A DNA stretch of 64,000 nt, from the NCBI GenBank assembly GCA_031414805.1, contig JANOQJ010000026.1, forward strand, positions 154,513 to 218,512, written 5' to 3'. Below the pieces are notes generated by a model. The model ran no database searches and was not told the DNA's origin. It saw only the letters and a list, made by a program, of their open reading frames with translations. Made by a program: the position numbers and the translations under genes. This DNA is from JAAFIW01 sp031414805. Its GTDB lineage: Bacteria; Pseudomonadota; Gammaproteobacteria; Burkholderiales; Burkholderiaceae_C. Positions 1-6,902 of the stretch are shown here, piece by piece (position 1 is the stretch's first letter; every line of letters begins with the position of its first letter).

Positions 1-2
1 GC

Positions 3-290
3 AGCTTGCGCCTGCACCTGTGGCAGCGCGCTGCGCCGACGCTGACCTTGCACCCAGGTAAACCGGTGACCTGCTACCGCGTGCCCTGCGAATCGGTGTT
101 CGATCTGTACAAGAGCCTGGCCAACCGGGTGCCCGAGCGCATAGCGGCCGCGCCCACACTCAAGCCCTGGGGCGCGTGGGAATGCGAGGTGCGCGATGGC
201 GACGGCAATGTACTGCGCTTGGTGCAGTGGGCCGTCAACAGTGCGTTTGCACTGGGCGCACCAGCCAACCAGCCGACGGGCCAGCTGTGA
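3..290 (+). CDS. VOC/glyoxalase-like protein, C-terminal part (5' cut by window edge)
   Basis: The reading frame is open from the window start to a TGA at 288-290. The last ~95 residues include an aromatic/acidic segment followed by DGDGNVLRLVQWA, the typical last strand of vicinal-oxygen-chelate (glyoxalase / bleomycin-resistance) domains, so this is probably the second half of a VOC fold. The start lies outside the window. The stop overlaps the probable start region of the downstream iron permease, so the two may be co-transcribed, but the function need not be linked. Substrate and metal cannot be told from this fragment. Confidence 0.5.
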   Translation, partial: SLRLHLWQRAAPTLTLHPGKPVTCYRVPCESVFDLYKSLANRVPERIAAAPTLKPWGAWECEVRDGDGNVLRLVQWAVNSAFALGAPANQPTGQL

Positions 291-291
291 G

Positions 292-1389
292 TTGTCTTTG
301 AGCGCACTTCTGTTAAACGACCGCAAACCCACCCAGCGACTCACAACTGGACAGGTTCTGGCGCTGGGCACCAGTTTGGTGGTGCTGAGTTTCATGCTGG
401 CATGCGCCGTGGGGGCCTATGCCATTGCGCCTGGCGAGCTGCTGGCGTTGCTATGGGCAAGCTTCACGGGCTGGCTCAATGGCGGTGTGCCGCCCGAGCT
501 GGCGCAGTCGCAGGCCTACCTGGTGTTCATGCACATTCGCCTGCCGCGCTTGCTGCTGGGGGTGGCGGCAGGGGCCGGGCTCGGCATGGCCGGGGCCTTG
601 ATGCAGGGCCTGTTTCGCAACCCACTGGCCGACCCGGGCCTGATTGGTGTGAGCAGTGGCGCAGCGCTGGCAGCGGGCGTCACCATCGTGCTGGGGGCCA
701 GCTTTTTCCCGGAGCTGCCCCGGCAGTTGGGCAGCTGGACGCTGGTGTTGATGGCTTTTTTGGGCGGCTTGGGTGTGACGGTGCTGATCTACAGCCTGGC
801 GCAATCCGATGGCGGCACCCGCGTGGGCTTGATGCTGCTGGCGGGCATTGCCATCAACGCACTGGCCGGCGCCGGACTGGGTTTTTTGAGCTTTCTGGCC
901 ACCGATGAGCAACTGCGCAGCCTGCAGTTCTGGCTCTTGGGCAGCCTGGGCGGGGCGCGCTGGAGTGCCGTCGTGCTGGTATTTGCTATTACTTTAATAG
1001 CTGCTCTAGCAGGTCTGGCGCTGGCTAGACCCCTGAATGCCATCGCATTGGGTGAGGCACAGGCCAGCCTGCTGGGGGTTGACGTGGAGCAGGTCAAAAA
1101 ACGGGCCGTGGTGGTCACCGCGCTGGCGGTGGGCGCGGTCACGGCGACCACCGGCATCGTGGGTTTTGTCGGCCTGGTCGCACCGCACTGCGTGCGCTTG
1201 GTCGCTGGGCCGGACCACCGGGTGGTGCTGCCCGGCTCGGCCTTGCTCGGGGCGGCGTTGGTGCTGGCGGCTGATGCCGTGGCGCGCACGGTCGCCAAGC
1301 CCGCCGAATTGCCACTGGGGGTGTTGATGGCGTTTGTCGGTGTGCCGTTTTTTCTGATTTTGCTGCGGCGCTTCAAAGGCCAGGTGTGA
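292..1389 (+). CDS. FecCD-family iron/heme ABC transporter permease
   Basis: About 365 residues, almost entirely hydrophobic, with features of FecCD/BtuC permeases: RLPRLLLGVAAGAGLGMAG near residue 83, then GLFRNPLADPGLIG and a C-terminal GIVGFVGLVAPHCVRL segment that meets the ATPase. This family moves ferric siderophore, heme or cobalamin from a periplasmic binding protein across the inner membrane. The start is uncertain: TTG at 292 or 298 keeps the first membrane helix, while the first in-frame ATG (about 394) would remove it. The gene overlaps the next one, an ATPase (GTGA). No binding-protein gene is visible, and it may lie upstream of the window. A degenerate interspersed repeat (981-1031) appears to be read in frame inside it. 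Confidence 0.85.
   Translation: MSLSALLLNDRKPTQRLTTGQVLALGTSLVVLSFMLACAVGAYAIAPGELLALLWASFTGWLNGGVPPELAQSQAYLVFMHIRLPRLLLGVAAGAGLGMAGALMQGLFRNPLADPGLIGVSSGAALAAGVTIVLGASFFPELPRQLGSWTLVLMAFLGGLGVTVLIYSLAQSDGGTRVGLMLLAGIAINALAGAGLGFLSFLATDEQLRSLQFWLLGSLGGARWSAVVLVFAITLIAALAGLALARPLNAIALGEAQASLLGVDVEQVKKRAVVVTALAVGAVTATTGIVGFVGLVAPHCVRLVAGPDHRVVLPGSALLGAALVLAADAVARTVAKPAELPLGVLMAFVGVPFFLILLRRFKGQV
981..1031 (+). repeat. Degenerate TAGCTGCTTGAGCAG-type repeat inside the permease gene
   Basis: The stretch contains TTGCTATTACTTTAATAGC followed by TGCTCTAGCAG, clearly related to the interspersed element found elsewhere here. It is translated in frame as the membrane-compatible segment FAITLIAALAG. 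Confidence 0.5.
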
Positions 1390-2165
1390 GCATCAAAACG
1401 CTGGGGATTGGCTTTTCAGTCGGCGCGCAGGTGTTGCTACAACCACTGAGCACCGAGCTTGCACACGGCCAAGTCACTGCGATTTTGGGGCCCAACGGTG
1501 CTGGCAAATCGACACTGCTGAATCTGTTGTCGGGCCAATGCCGTCCCAACACCGGCCAGATCTGGTTCAACGGTCAGCGCATGAGTTTGATGTCTGCTCC
1601 ATCGCTGGCACGCGTGCGCGCCGTGATGCCGCAACAAACCGAAGTGGCGTTTGACTACACCGTACGCGACGTGGTGGCCCTGGGCCGCTTTCCCCACCGC
1701 CATGCCCCGAGCACCCGTGAAACACACATCGTGGACGAGGCACTGGCCACCACCGACGTGGCGCATCTGACCGGGCGGGTGCTCAACAGTTTGTCAGGCG
1801 GCGAGCGAGCGCGTGCCCATCTGGCCCGCGCCCTGGCGCAAATCTGGGAGCCCCCCGCCGACAACAGTGCCCGCTGGCTGCTGCTGGACGAACCGACGGC
1901 TGCGCTCGATCTGGCCCACCAACACCGCAGCTTGGCCCTGGCCCGCAAGTGGGCAAAGCAGCACGGGGTGGGCGTGGTGGCGGTGCTGCACGACCTGAAC
2001 CTGGCCCTGCGCTACTGCGACAGCTGCCTGGTCTTGCAGCGTGGCCGGCAGGTAGCCTGCGGCATCACGCAAAAAGTGGTCACGGCAGATTGTGTGCAGC
2101 AGGTCTGGGGTGTGCGTGCCACCGCTGTTCAGGCCGATGGGCTGCTGCAATACGTGTTTGCTTGA
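1386..2165 (+). CDS. hmuV: HmuV/FecE-like heme or iron ABC transporter ATP-binding protein
   Basis: A 259-residue ABC ATPase that energises the preceding FecCD permease. Walker A GPNGAGKS is at residues 35-42, the Q-loop MPQQTE near 82, the signature LSGGE near 137, Walker B WLLLDEPTAALD near 165 and the switch histidine in VLHDLN near 200. The spacer after the signature (IWEPPADNSARWLLLDEP) is typical of HmuV, which is why heme is favoured over other siderophores. Translation starts at GTG 1386, overlapping the permease stop. The gene is intact. The assignment to heme rather than ferric siderophore is moderate and rests on similarity plus the nearby hemP and hmu-like genes. Confidence 0.82.
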   Translation: MSIKTLGIGFSVGAQVLLQPLSTELAHGQVTAILGPNGAGKSTLLNLLSGQCRPNTGQIWFNGQRMSLMSAPSLARVRAVMPQQTEVAFDYTVRDVVALGRFPHRHAPSTRETHIVDEALATTDVAHLTGRVLNSLSGGERARAHLARALAQIWEPPADNSARWLLLDEPTAALDLAHQHRSLALARKWAKQHGVGVVAVLHDLNLALRYCDSCLVLQRGRQVACGITQKVVTADCVQQVWGVRATAVQADGLLQYVFA

Positions 2166-2179
2166 AGGCCTGCAAATCT

Positions 2180-2278
2180 GTCATTCCCGCGAAGGCGGGA
2201 ATCCAGCGGTTGCGGCGCACAAGATCCACAACTGCGGCAAGCACCTCGCGCCTGGATTCCCGCCTGCGCGGGAATGAC
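2180..2278. repeat. Inverted-repeat element (GTCATTCCCGC type)
   Basis: The left arm, 2180-2204, is GTCATTCCCGCGAAGGCGGG plus AATCC. The right arm, 2254-2278, is its near-perfect reverse complement (about 24 of 25 positions). Each arm also folds on itself. The layout resembles a REPIN/MITE-like pair of palindromes with a ~50-bp unique centre. Confidence 0.8.
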
Positions 2279-2340
2279 GATCCAGGCGGTGTATTGACGC
2301 GCGAATTCAGATCGAATAGGCGATTCGAGACCACAAACAC

Positions 2341-2372
2341 TGCTCAAGCAGCTATCATTTATATAGCGCTTA
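2341..2372 (-). repeat. TAGCTGCTTGAGCAG-type interspersed repeat (partial)
   Basis: It reads TGCTCAAGCAGCTATCATTT then ATATAGC on the plus strand, a reverse-oriented partial copy of the element. Confidence 0.75.
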
Positions 2373-2503
2373 AAAACACCCTGAAAAAAAGCCTGGCTAC
2401 TCGTCAAGCCCTTGCGGGCTATCGTTGGCTGGCAAATGCGACCTTTCAGCTTGCGCCTCGGGTCGCCCCACGATGAAACTTGCAAAGTCAGGTGGATGGG
2501 TGA

Positions 2504-2707
2504 CTACAGCGTCAATATCAGTTTGCCCAGGCGCGTGGCGTGCAGGCGGTATACCTTGCCGTTGTGGCTGATGTCCACCACCTTGCTGCCGCGCAGCAGC
2601 GCGGTGCTGGCGATGGGCTGATGGGGTTCTGGCGGTTCGGCAAGTGCACGCGTCGTGGGCTGGCTGGCGATGTGTCCGCTGCTTTGAACAGGGGTTGCGG
2701 TTTGCAT
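2504..2707 (-). CDS. hemP: Hemin uptake protein HemP
   Basis: A 67-residue protein whose C-terminal half (SKVVDISHNGKVYRLHATRL then GKLILTL) is the HemP signature; the N-terminal half is low complexity. The ATG at 2707 is chosen because AAGGAG lies 9 nt upstream; an earlier in-frame start would add ~19 residues and lose that site. HemP is a small cytoplasmic protein usually found with heme-uptake genes and reported to help activate heme-receptor expression in some proteobacteria. Here it follows piuC and the TonB receptor on the same strand, so it is probably part of that iron-regulated operon. Confidence 0.88.
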   Translation of the reverse strand: MQTATPVQSSGHIASQPTTRALAEPPEPHQPIASTALLRGSKVVDISHNGKVYRLHATRLGKLILTL

Positions 2708-2748
2708 GGCACGAGGCTCCTTGTGGTGAAGGGTGGTGTGTAGCCGGG

Positions 2749-3432
2749 TCATGTATCCGCCCAAAGACGCAGCAGGTTGTGATAAGTGCCCGTGAGGGCC
2801 ACGGTTTCATCGCTGTCGCCGTGGCGCGTTCGCAAGGCCAGCAGGGCCATATCCATCTCGTACAGCAGGCGGCGCTGCTCGGTGCTGCGCACCAGGCTTT
2901 CGATCCAGAAAAAACAGGCAATGCGCTCGCCGCGTGTGACGGGCGTGACCTGGTGCACCGTGGTGCCGGGGTAGATCACCAGGTGGCCGGCGGGCAGCTT
3001 GATGCATGGCTTGTCGGAAACCTCTTGCATCACCAGTTCGCCGCCGTCGTAGCTGGCGGGGTCAGACAAAAACAGCGTGCACGAGATGTCGGTGCGCAGG
3101 GCCTGGCCGGTGTCGGGCAGCAGACGCACCGCGCCGTCTACATGGTTGCCGTAGTGGTTGGCGTTGCCGCTGTAGCGGTTAAAACGCGGCGGAAAGATGC
3201 GTTTGGGCAATGCGGCTGAAAGGACCAGCGGGTGACGGTGCAGGGCGGCTAGCACGACGGGGCGCAGTTGCATGGCCACGGCGTCGTCGTGCGGCAACTG
3301 CTCGTTGTTTTTGACTTGCACGGCTTGGGTGCCCGCGCCGGGACGTCCATCGGCCCAAGGGGCTGTGGCCAGCAAGGTTTGGACGTGGGCCAGCTCTTGG
3401 GGGGTCAGGAGGTTGGGGAGGGTCAGGAGCAT
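2749..3432 (-). CDS. piuC: PiuC/YbiX-type Fe(II)/2-oxoglutarate-dependent dioxygenase
   Basis: 227 residues, the usual length of the PKHD-type hydroxylase family. The iron-binding triad is visible as H97-x-D99 (NHVDG) and H160 (HQVTPV), with the 2-oxoglutarate arginine R170 in TRGER. The N-terminal prolyl-hydroxylase-like fold is followed by a short C-terminal extension ending in YHNLLRLW. The genes are typically next to Fiu/PiuA-type catecholate receptors, as here; the substrate is unknown and may be a siderophore or the receptor. It lies 179 bp downstream of the receptor stop, separated by an inverted-repeat element. Confidence 0.9.
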   Translation of the reverse strand: MLLTLPNLLTPQELAHVQTLLATAPWADGRPGAGTQAVQVKNNEQLPHDDAVAMQLRPVVLAALHRHPLVLSAALPKRIFPPRFNRYSGNANHYGNHVDGAVRLLPDTGQALRTDISCTLFLSDPASYDGGELVMQEVSDKPCIKLPAGHLVIYPGTTVHQVTPVTRGERIACFFWIESLVRSTEQRRLLYEMDMALLALRTRHGDSDETVALTGTYHNLLRLWADT

Positions 3433-3470
3433 GGTCGCACGCGAAAAGACTGACTGATGCGGGTTTTACT

Positions 3471-3583
3471 CCTTCCCGCCTTTGGGGGAAGGTGGGGATG
3501 GGGGCTTGCGTGCGAAGGTGTTTGTTGGAACGAAGATTGGTACGCGCTGCCCCCATCCCAACCTTCCCCCAGCGGGGGAAGGG
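3471..3583. repeat. Inverted-repeat element (CCTTCCC...GGGGATGGGGGC type)
   Basis: The left arm (3471-3505) and right arm (3549-3583) are imperfect reverse complements of about 35 bp. Each starts with a small internal palindrome (CCTTCCC/GGGGGAAGG) followed by a GGGATGGGGGC stretch. The ~43-bp centre is unique. It fills the receptor-piuC gap, where it could act as an mRNA hairpin. A fragment of the same family occurs near 23553-23580. Confidence 0.75.
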
Positions 3584-3611
3584 GCACATTCGGGGTCAGA
3601 CTGGCGCGCAT

Positions 3612-5888
3612 TCAAAACTTCGCCGTCAAAGCAACCTGCAAATTGCGCCCCGCACCCGGAACATAGTGCCCTCGGTACAGGCTGTCGGCGTACAGCTTGT
3701 TGCCGATGTTGGACAGGTTGGCTTTCACCGAATACTGCTGGTTGATGGTGTATTCGGCCATCAGATCGGCCGTGACGTAGCCGGGCGCTTCCCAGGCCGG
3801 GGCGGTCACGTCGGCCGGGGCTTGTTTGCTGCGGAGGTTCAGGCCGCCGCCCACGCGCCACTGCGGTGTGAGCTGGTAGGTGCTCCACACGGTGCCGCTG
3901 TGGCGCGGTGACAGGCCGGGTCGGTCGCCCACACGGTTACCGACGCTGGTGGCGGTGGAGGCTGCCACGTCGACTCGGGCAATCGGCATCCACATATAAG
4001 AGCCGTAAATTTCCCAAGCGGGGGTCAGGCGGCCGGTCACGTCGACTTCGACCCCGGCGGTATGACGCTTGCCCGACAGCAGGAAGCGGGTAGCGGCAGT
4101 GTCGGGGTCGGTGTTGCGCTCGTTCTTTTTGGTGGCGCGGAAGATGGCCAGTCGCGTGGTGAAACGCTTGTCGGCGGAGTCGAGCTTGGCACCCAACTCG
4201 ATGTTTTCACTGGCCTCGGGCGGGGTGTTGGCGCTCAGGGCGCTGTAAGAATAGGTGTCGCCCGAGGTGTTGAACGAGGTGCCGTAGGAAAAGTGGTACG
4301 AGCTCAACGGTGTGGGCTGGTACAGCACGCCCAGGCGCTTGCTCCATTCGCCGATTTTTTGCTGGTAGCTCGTGGTGGTGACCGGGCCGGGTGCAGCGGG
4401 GCTGGCAGAGCCAGGTGCACCGGAAGGAATGGCAAACGCGTCATAGGTGCCGCGCAGGCTGTCGTAGCGCAGGCCGCCCAGCAGCTTCCACTGGGGCGCA
4501 ATTTGCACCAGGTCTTGCGCATACACACCCCAGGAGCGAGCTGTGAACTGATTGCCCGGGCGCAAGACTCGTGTGCCTTCACTCACCGAGCCACCGCCTT
4601 CGGTTTGGCCAGCGGTCAGGCTGGGCTTGATGAGATCCACCCCGCCTTGCGCAGCGCTGCGTGCCACATAAACCACTTTTTCTTCCAACGCTAAGTCCAC
4701 ACCGGCTTGCAGGGTGTGTTGCACGCCCAATGCGTTGAACTTGGTGCTGTAGTCGCTTTGTGCGTGGGTGGTATTCACGTCCTGAATCTTTAGCGGAGCA
4801 CCGCGCGTGAACACAGTGTTGGGCCCAAAGTTGCTCAGATCTGCCGCCACGCCACCCGGTTGCAGGGCGGCTGTCGCCAAGCGCACCGTGCTGGCCCGCT
4901 GGTCGCGGGTGAAGCTGCCGCTGCGCAACTGGCTTTTCAGCTCGCTGCCATCGACAAAGCGGTGCGTGTGGACGAGAGTCAACAGCTTGGCGGTGCCGGC
5001 GTTGTAGTCGCTGTTCAAGCCATAGTAGGTCTTCGGATCCAGGCCCCCGATGAGCGTGTTTTTGTCGCTGGTGTCGGTGGACTTGGGGCGAATCCACGGC
5101 AGGCCGTAGTTCATGCCGTTGCGGTTGTCCAGCCAGTAAAGACTGGCCGAAAACTCGTTGGCCGTGCCAATGCCGAAGCGGTAAGCGGCGGCAATGCCCT
5201 GCTTGTCGATACGGGTGCCAGCGCCGTTGTTATCGGCCTGGGTTTTCATGGCGTTCAGACGCAGGGCCGCGTTGTCGCCCGTCTTGAAGTTGAAGTCACC
5301 GGTGATGCGGCGGTATTGGTGGCTGCCCAGCGTGGTGGTGATGTCATGCTCGTCCATCAAGCGTGGCTGCTTGCTCACCTGGTTCACCGCGCCGCCGGTG
5401 GAGCCCCGGCCAAACAGCATGGAGGCCGAGCCGCGCAACAGTTCCACGCGGTCGTTGTTGAAGGTGTCGCGGTCGTAAAACGCCGGGTCACGCATGCCGT
5501 CCAGAAAAATGTCGCCTGTGCCGGCCAGCGAAAAACCGCGCAGGCGAATGTCTTCCTCGCCGCCCTCCGCCGCCAGAAAGGTCACGCCAGCGGTGTTGTG
5601 CAGCACGTCTTTCAGCGTGTCCAGGTTGCGGTCGTCGATGAGCTTTTCGGTCACCACGGTGATCGATTGCGGAATATCGCGCAGCGCCTGATTGCCTTTG
5701 CCAATCGTCGTGGTCGTGGCACGCAGCGCGTCTTTGCCCGCAGGTGCTTCGGCTTTTTCCTTCACCGTGACGGTGGGCAGCGATTTACCCGCTTCGCCGG
5801 GGTTGGCAGGGGCGGTAGTCACTTGCGCGGTAGCTGAAATCGACGCCAGCATCCAGGCGCCCAAAGGAAGATATGTTGTGTTGGCCAA
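3612..5888 (-). CDS. TonB-dependent siderophore receptor, catecholate (Fiu) type
   Basis: About 758 residues ending in the terminal phenylalanine typical of outer-membrane barrels. The plug domain shows RDIPQSITVVT, VEDI-like RLRGFS, DGMRD and FGRGSTGGAVNQVSK; the rest is a 22-strand-type barrel with GPGLSPRHSGTVW-like segments late in the sequence. It imports ferric siderophore through TonB energy. The start is inferred as TTG 5888: GGAG lies 6 nt upstream and a plausible signal peptide ending ATAQ follows. A frame extension to 5918 would run almost into the Fur-box-like site at 5928-5947. The downstream piuC and hemP genes support a Fur-controlled iron operon. Ligand identity is inferred only. 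Confidence 0.88.
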   Translation of the reverse strand: MANTTYLPLGAWMLASISATAQVTTAPANPGEAGKSLPTVTVKEKAEAPAGKDALRATTTTIGKGNQALRDIPQSITVVTEKLIDDRNLDTLKDVLHNTAGVTFLAAEGGEEDIRLRGFSLAGTGDIFLDGMRDPAFYDRDTFNNDRVELLRGSASMLFGRGSTGGAVNQVSKQPRLMDEHDITTTLGSHQYRRITGDFNFKTGDNAALRLNAMKTQADNNGAGTRIDKQGIAAAYRFGIGTANEFSASLYWLDNRNGMNYGLPWIRPKSTDTSDKNTLIGGLDPKTYYGLNSDYNAGTAKLLTLVHTHRFVDGSELKSQLRSGSFTRDQRASTVRLATAALQPGGVAADLSNFGPNTVFTRGAPLKIQDVNTTHAQSDYSTKFNALGVQHTLQAGVDLALEEKVVYVARSAAQGGVDLIKPSLTAGQTEGGGSVSEGTRVLRPGNQFTARSWGVYAQDLVQIAPQWKLLGGLRYDSLRGTYDAFAIPSGAPGSASPAAPGPVTTTSYQQKIGEWSKRLGVLYQPTPLSSYHFSYGTSFNTSGDTYSYSALSANTPPEASENIELGAKLDSADKRFTTRLAIFRATKKNERNTDPDTAATRFLLSGKRHTAGVEVDVTGRLTPAWEIYGSYMWMPIARVDVAASTATSVGNRVGDRPGLSPRHSGTVWSTYQLTPQWRVGGGLNLRSKQAPADVTAPAWEAPGYVTADLMAEYTINQQYSVKANLSNIGNKLYADSLYRGHYVPGAGRNLQVALTAKF

Positions 5889-5927
5889 GAAAAACTCCAC
5901 AGATGAACGGTAAGGCAATCTTACATC

Positions 5928-5947
5928 AAATGCGAATGATTCTTATT
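5928..5947 (-). promoter_or_regulatory. Fur-box-like operator
   Basis: The sequence AAATGCGAATGATTCTTATT resembles the betaproteobacterial Fur site (imperfect inverted ATGCGAAT/ATTCTTAT). It lies 40 bp upstream of the receptor start, where it would overlap the promoter of the receptor-piuC-hemP operon. Confidence 0.6.
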
Positions 5948-5980
5948 GGCAAAATCAACGGCAGAAAATGATTGGTCTTT

Positions 5981-6040
5981 TTTGCTATTGATTACATAGC
6001 TGCTTGAGCAGTATCTAAAAGGGCTGGTAACGCTTTTCAT
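5981..6040 (+). repeat. TAGCTGCTTGAGCAG-type interspersed repeat
   Basis: A full-looking copy: TTGCTATTGATTACATAGC, TGCTTGAGCAG, AAAGGGCTGG and a CGCTTTTCAT tail. It lies between two minus-strand operons. Confidence 0.85.
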
Positions 6041-6070
6041 CTAAAAAAAGACGCTGCCCACTGCCAGGTC

Positions 6071-6412
6071 TTACTTCTTCGCGGACCCCTCTTCAGGCAC
6101 GTAAACCATCGTGCCGTCTTTCAGCATGTACGCCGTGCCTGCCTTCTGGCCCTGGCCTTCTCCGATCTGGCCTGTGCTTTTGTAGTTTTTGAGCTCGTTG
6201 CCCTTTTTCACCAGCATTTCCATTTGCGGCGAGCCGGGGTTTTTGATGACGATGACATCCTGCGTTGCAAACGGGTTCAGCGGGTTGTCCATCACCGCAA
6301 TCAACAGCACGGCAATGATGACCAGAAACACGTCGATGATGTTGACCACGCTCAGAATGGGATCGTCACCATCGTCCTCGTCCAGGATGTTGGACAGCAA
6401 GCGGCTAGGCAT
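6071..6412 (-). CDS. DUF2149 family protein (ExbD-like single-span partner)
   Basis: 113 residues with one N-terminal membrane helix (IIDVFLVIIAVLLIAVM, about 24-40) and a polar C-terminal part of alternating strands, ending in a basic tail. DUF2149 genes are repeatedly found beside MotA/TolQ/ExbB-like channels and CobN-like chelatases. The topology (short cytoplasmic end, one helix, periplasmic domain) is like ExbD/TolR, so I infer the energy-coupling partner of the upstream channel protein. The start overlaps the end of that gene by a few bases, indicating translational coupling. The biochemical role is not established by sequence alone. Confidence 0.78.
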   Translation of the reverse strand: MPSRLLSNILDEDDGDDPILSVVNIIDVFLVIIAVLLIAVMDNPLNPFATQDVIVIKNPGSPQMEMLVKKGNELKNYKSTGQIGEGQGQKAGTAYMLKDGTMVYVPEEGSAKK

Positions 6413-6902
6413 CGGGCTGCCCCACAGTCAAGTCGTTCAACTCACTGAGTAGCCAGCGCCGCCGGACAGACAACACCACATAAGTAATTGAGGCCGAGAG
6501 CAAGGCCACCACCACGGCAGCAAATGCCACCACCAGGTTTTGGGCAATGCCCTGGGCGTTACCGGCTGCAACGGCTACCAGCGCTGGGCCCATGGGAATC
6601 ATGGTGGCCGCCAGCCCCAGCATGGGTGCCACACGGCTGGTCATGCGCAGGGGTTCCAGCAGCTTGAGCAAATGCAGCTCGATGGCGACTGTGTTGGCAT
6701 GGGGGTTGAGCTGCTTGAAGCGCTTCAGCGGTTGCCGGGCACCTGAGGGGCGAGAACGCAGCAGCATGTCCAGCAGCAAAGTGCCCACGGAGAAAAATGC
6801 AAATACAAACATCAGGCACAACAAGACGAGAACAGGCATCAAGAACAGTTTCGAGATCTCATACAAAGTGGTTTCTAGCGCGTTCAAACGAAATGTCCTC
6901 AA
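6405..6902 (-). CDS. MotA/TolQ/ExbB-family proton channel protein
   Basis: About 165 residues with three membrane segments: FLMPVLVLLCLMFVFAFFSV near residue 20, then the conserved TolQ/ExbB core (VAPMLGLAATMIPMGPALVA) and LVVAFAAVVVALLSASITYVV. The start is taken as TTG 6902, overlapping the upstream CobN-like stop (TTGA); TTG 6887 is an alternative. This family forms proton-driven motors that energise TonB-type or related envelope processes. No ExbD gene is present; the DUF2149 protein directly downstream probably plays that part. The operon position suggests it powers the chelatase/receptor system. Confidence 0.85.
   Translation of the reverse strand: MRTFRLNALETTLYEISKLFLMPVLVLLCLMFVFAFFSVGTLLLDMLLRSRPSGARQPLKRFKQLNPHANTVAIELHLLKLLEPLRMTSRVAPMLGLAATMIPMGPALVAVAAGNAQGIAQNLVVAFAAVVVALLSASITYVVLSVRRRWLLSELNDLTVGQPDA

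Larger units (their letters stand above)
2166..2503. other. Intergenic region with two repeat families, no gene
   Basis: This 338-bp gap between convergent operons holds a 99-bp inverted-repeat element (2180-2278) and one copy of the TAGCTGCTTGAGCAG-type repeat (2341-2372, reverse). Short ORFs across it follow the repeats and show no protein family features. The rest (2373-2503) shows nothing I recognise. Confidence 0.7.

Noticed and set aside
2397..2921. 174-codon minus-strand frame across hemP and the end of piuC
   Set aside because: It overlaps hemP and piuC in another frame; low-complexity Arg/Pro/His composition.
4860..5837. Long plus-strand frame antisense to the siderophore receptor (325 codons)
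   Set aside because: It is the shadow of a high-GC gene in another frame; Ala/Val/Gly/Arg-rich with no family features.
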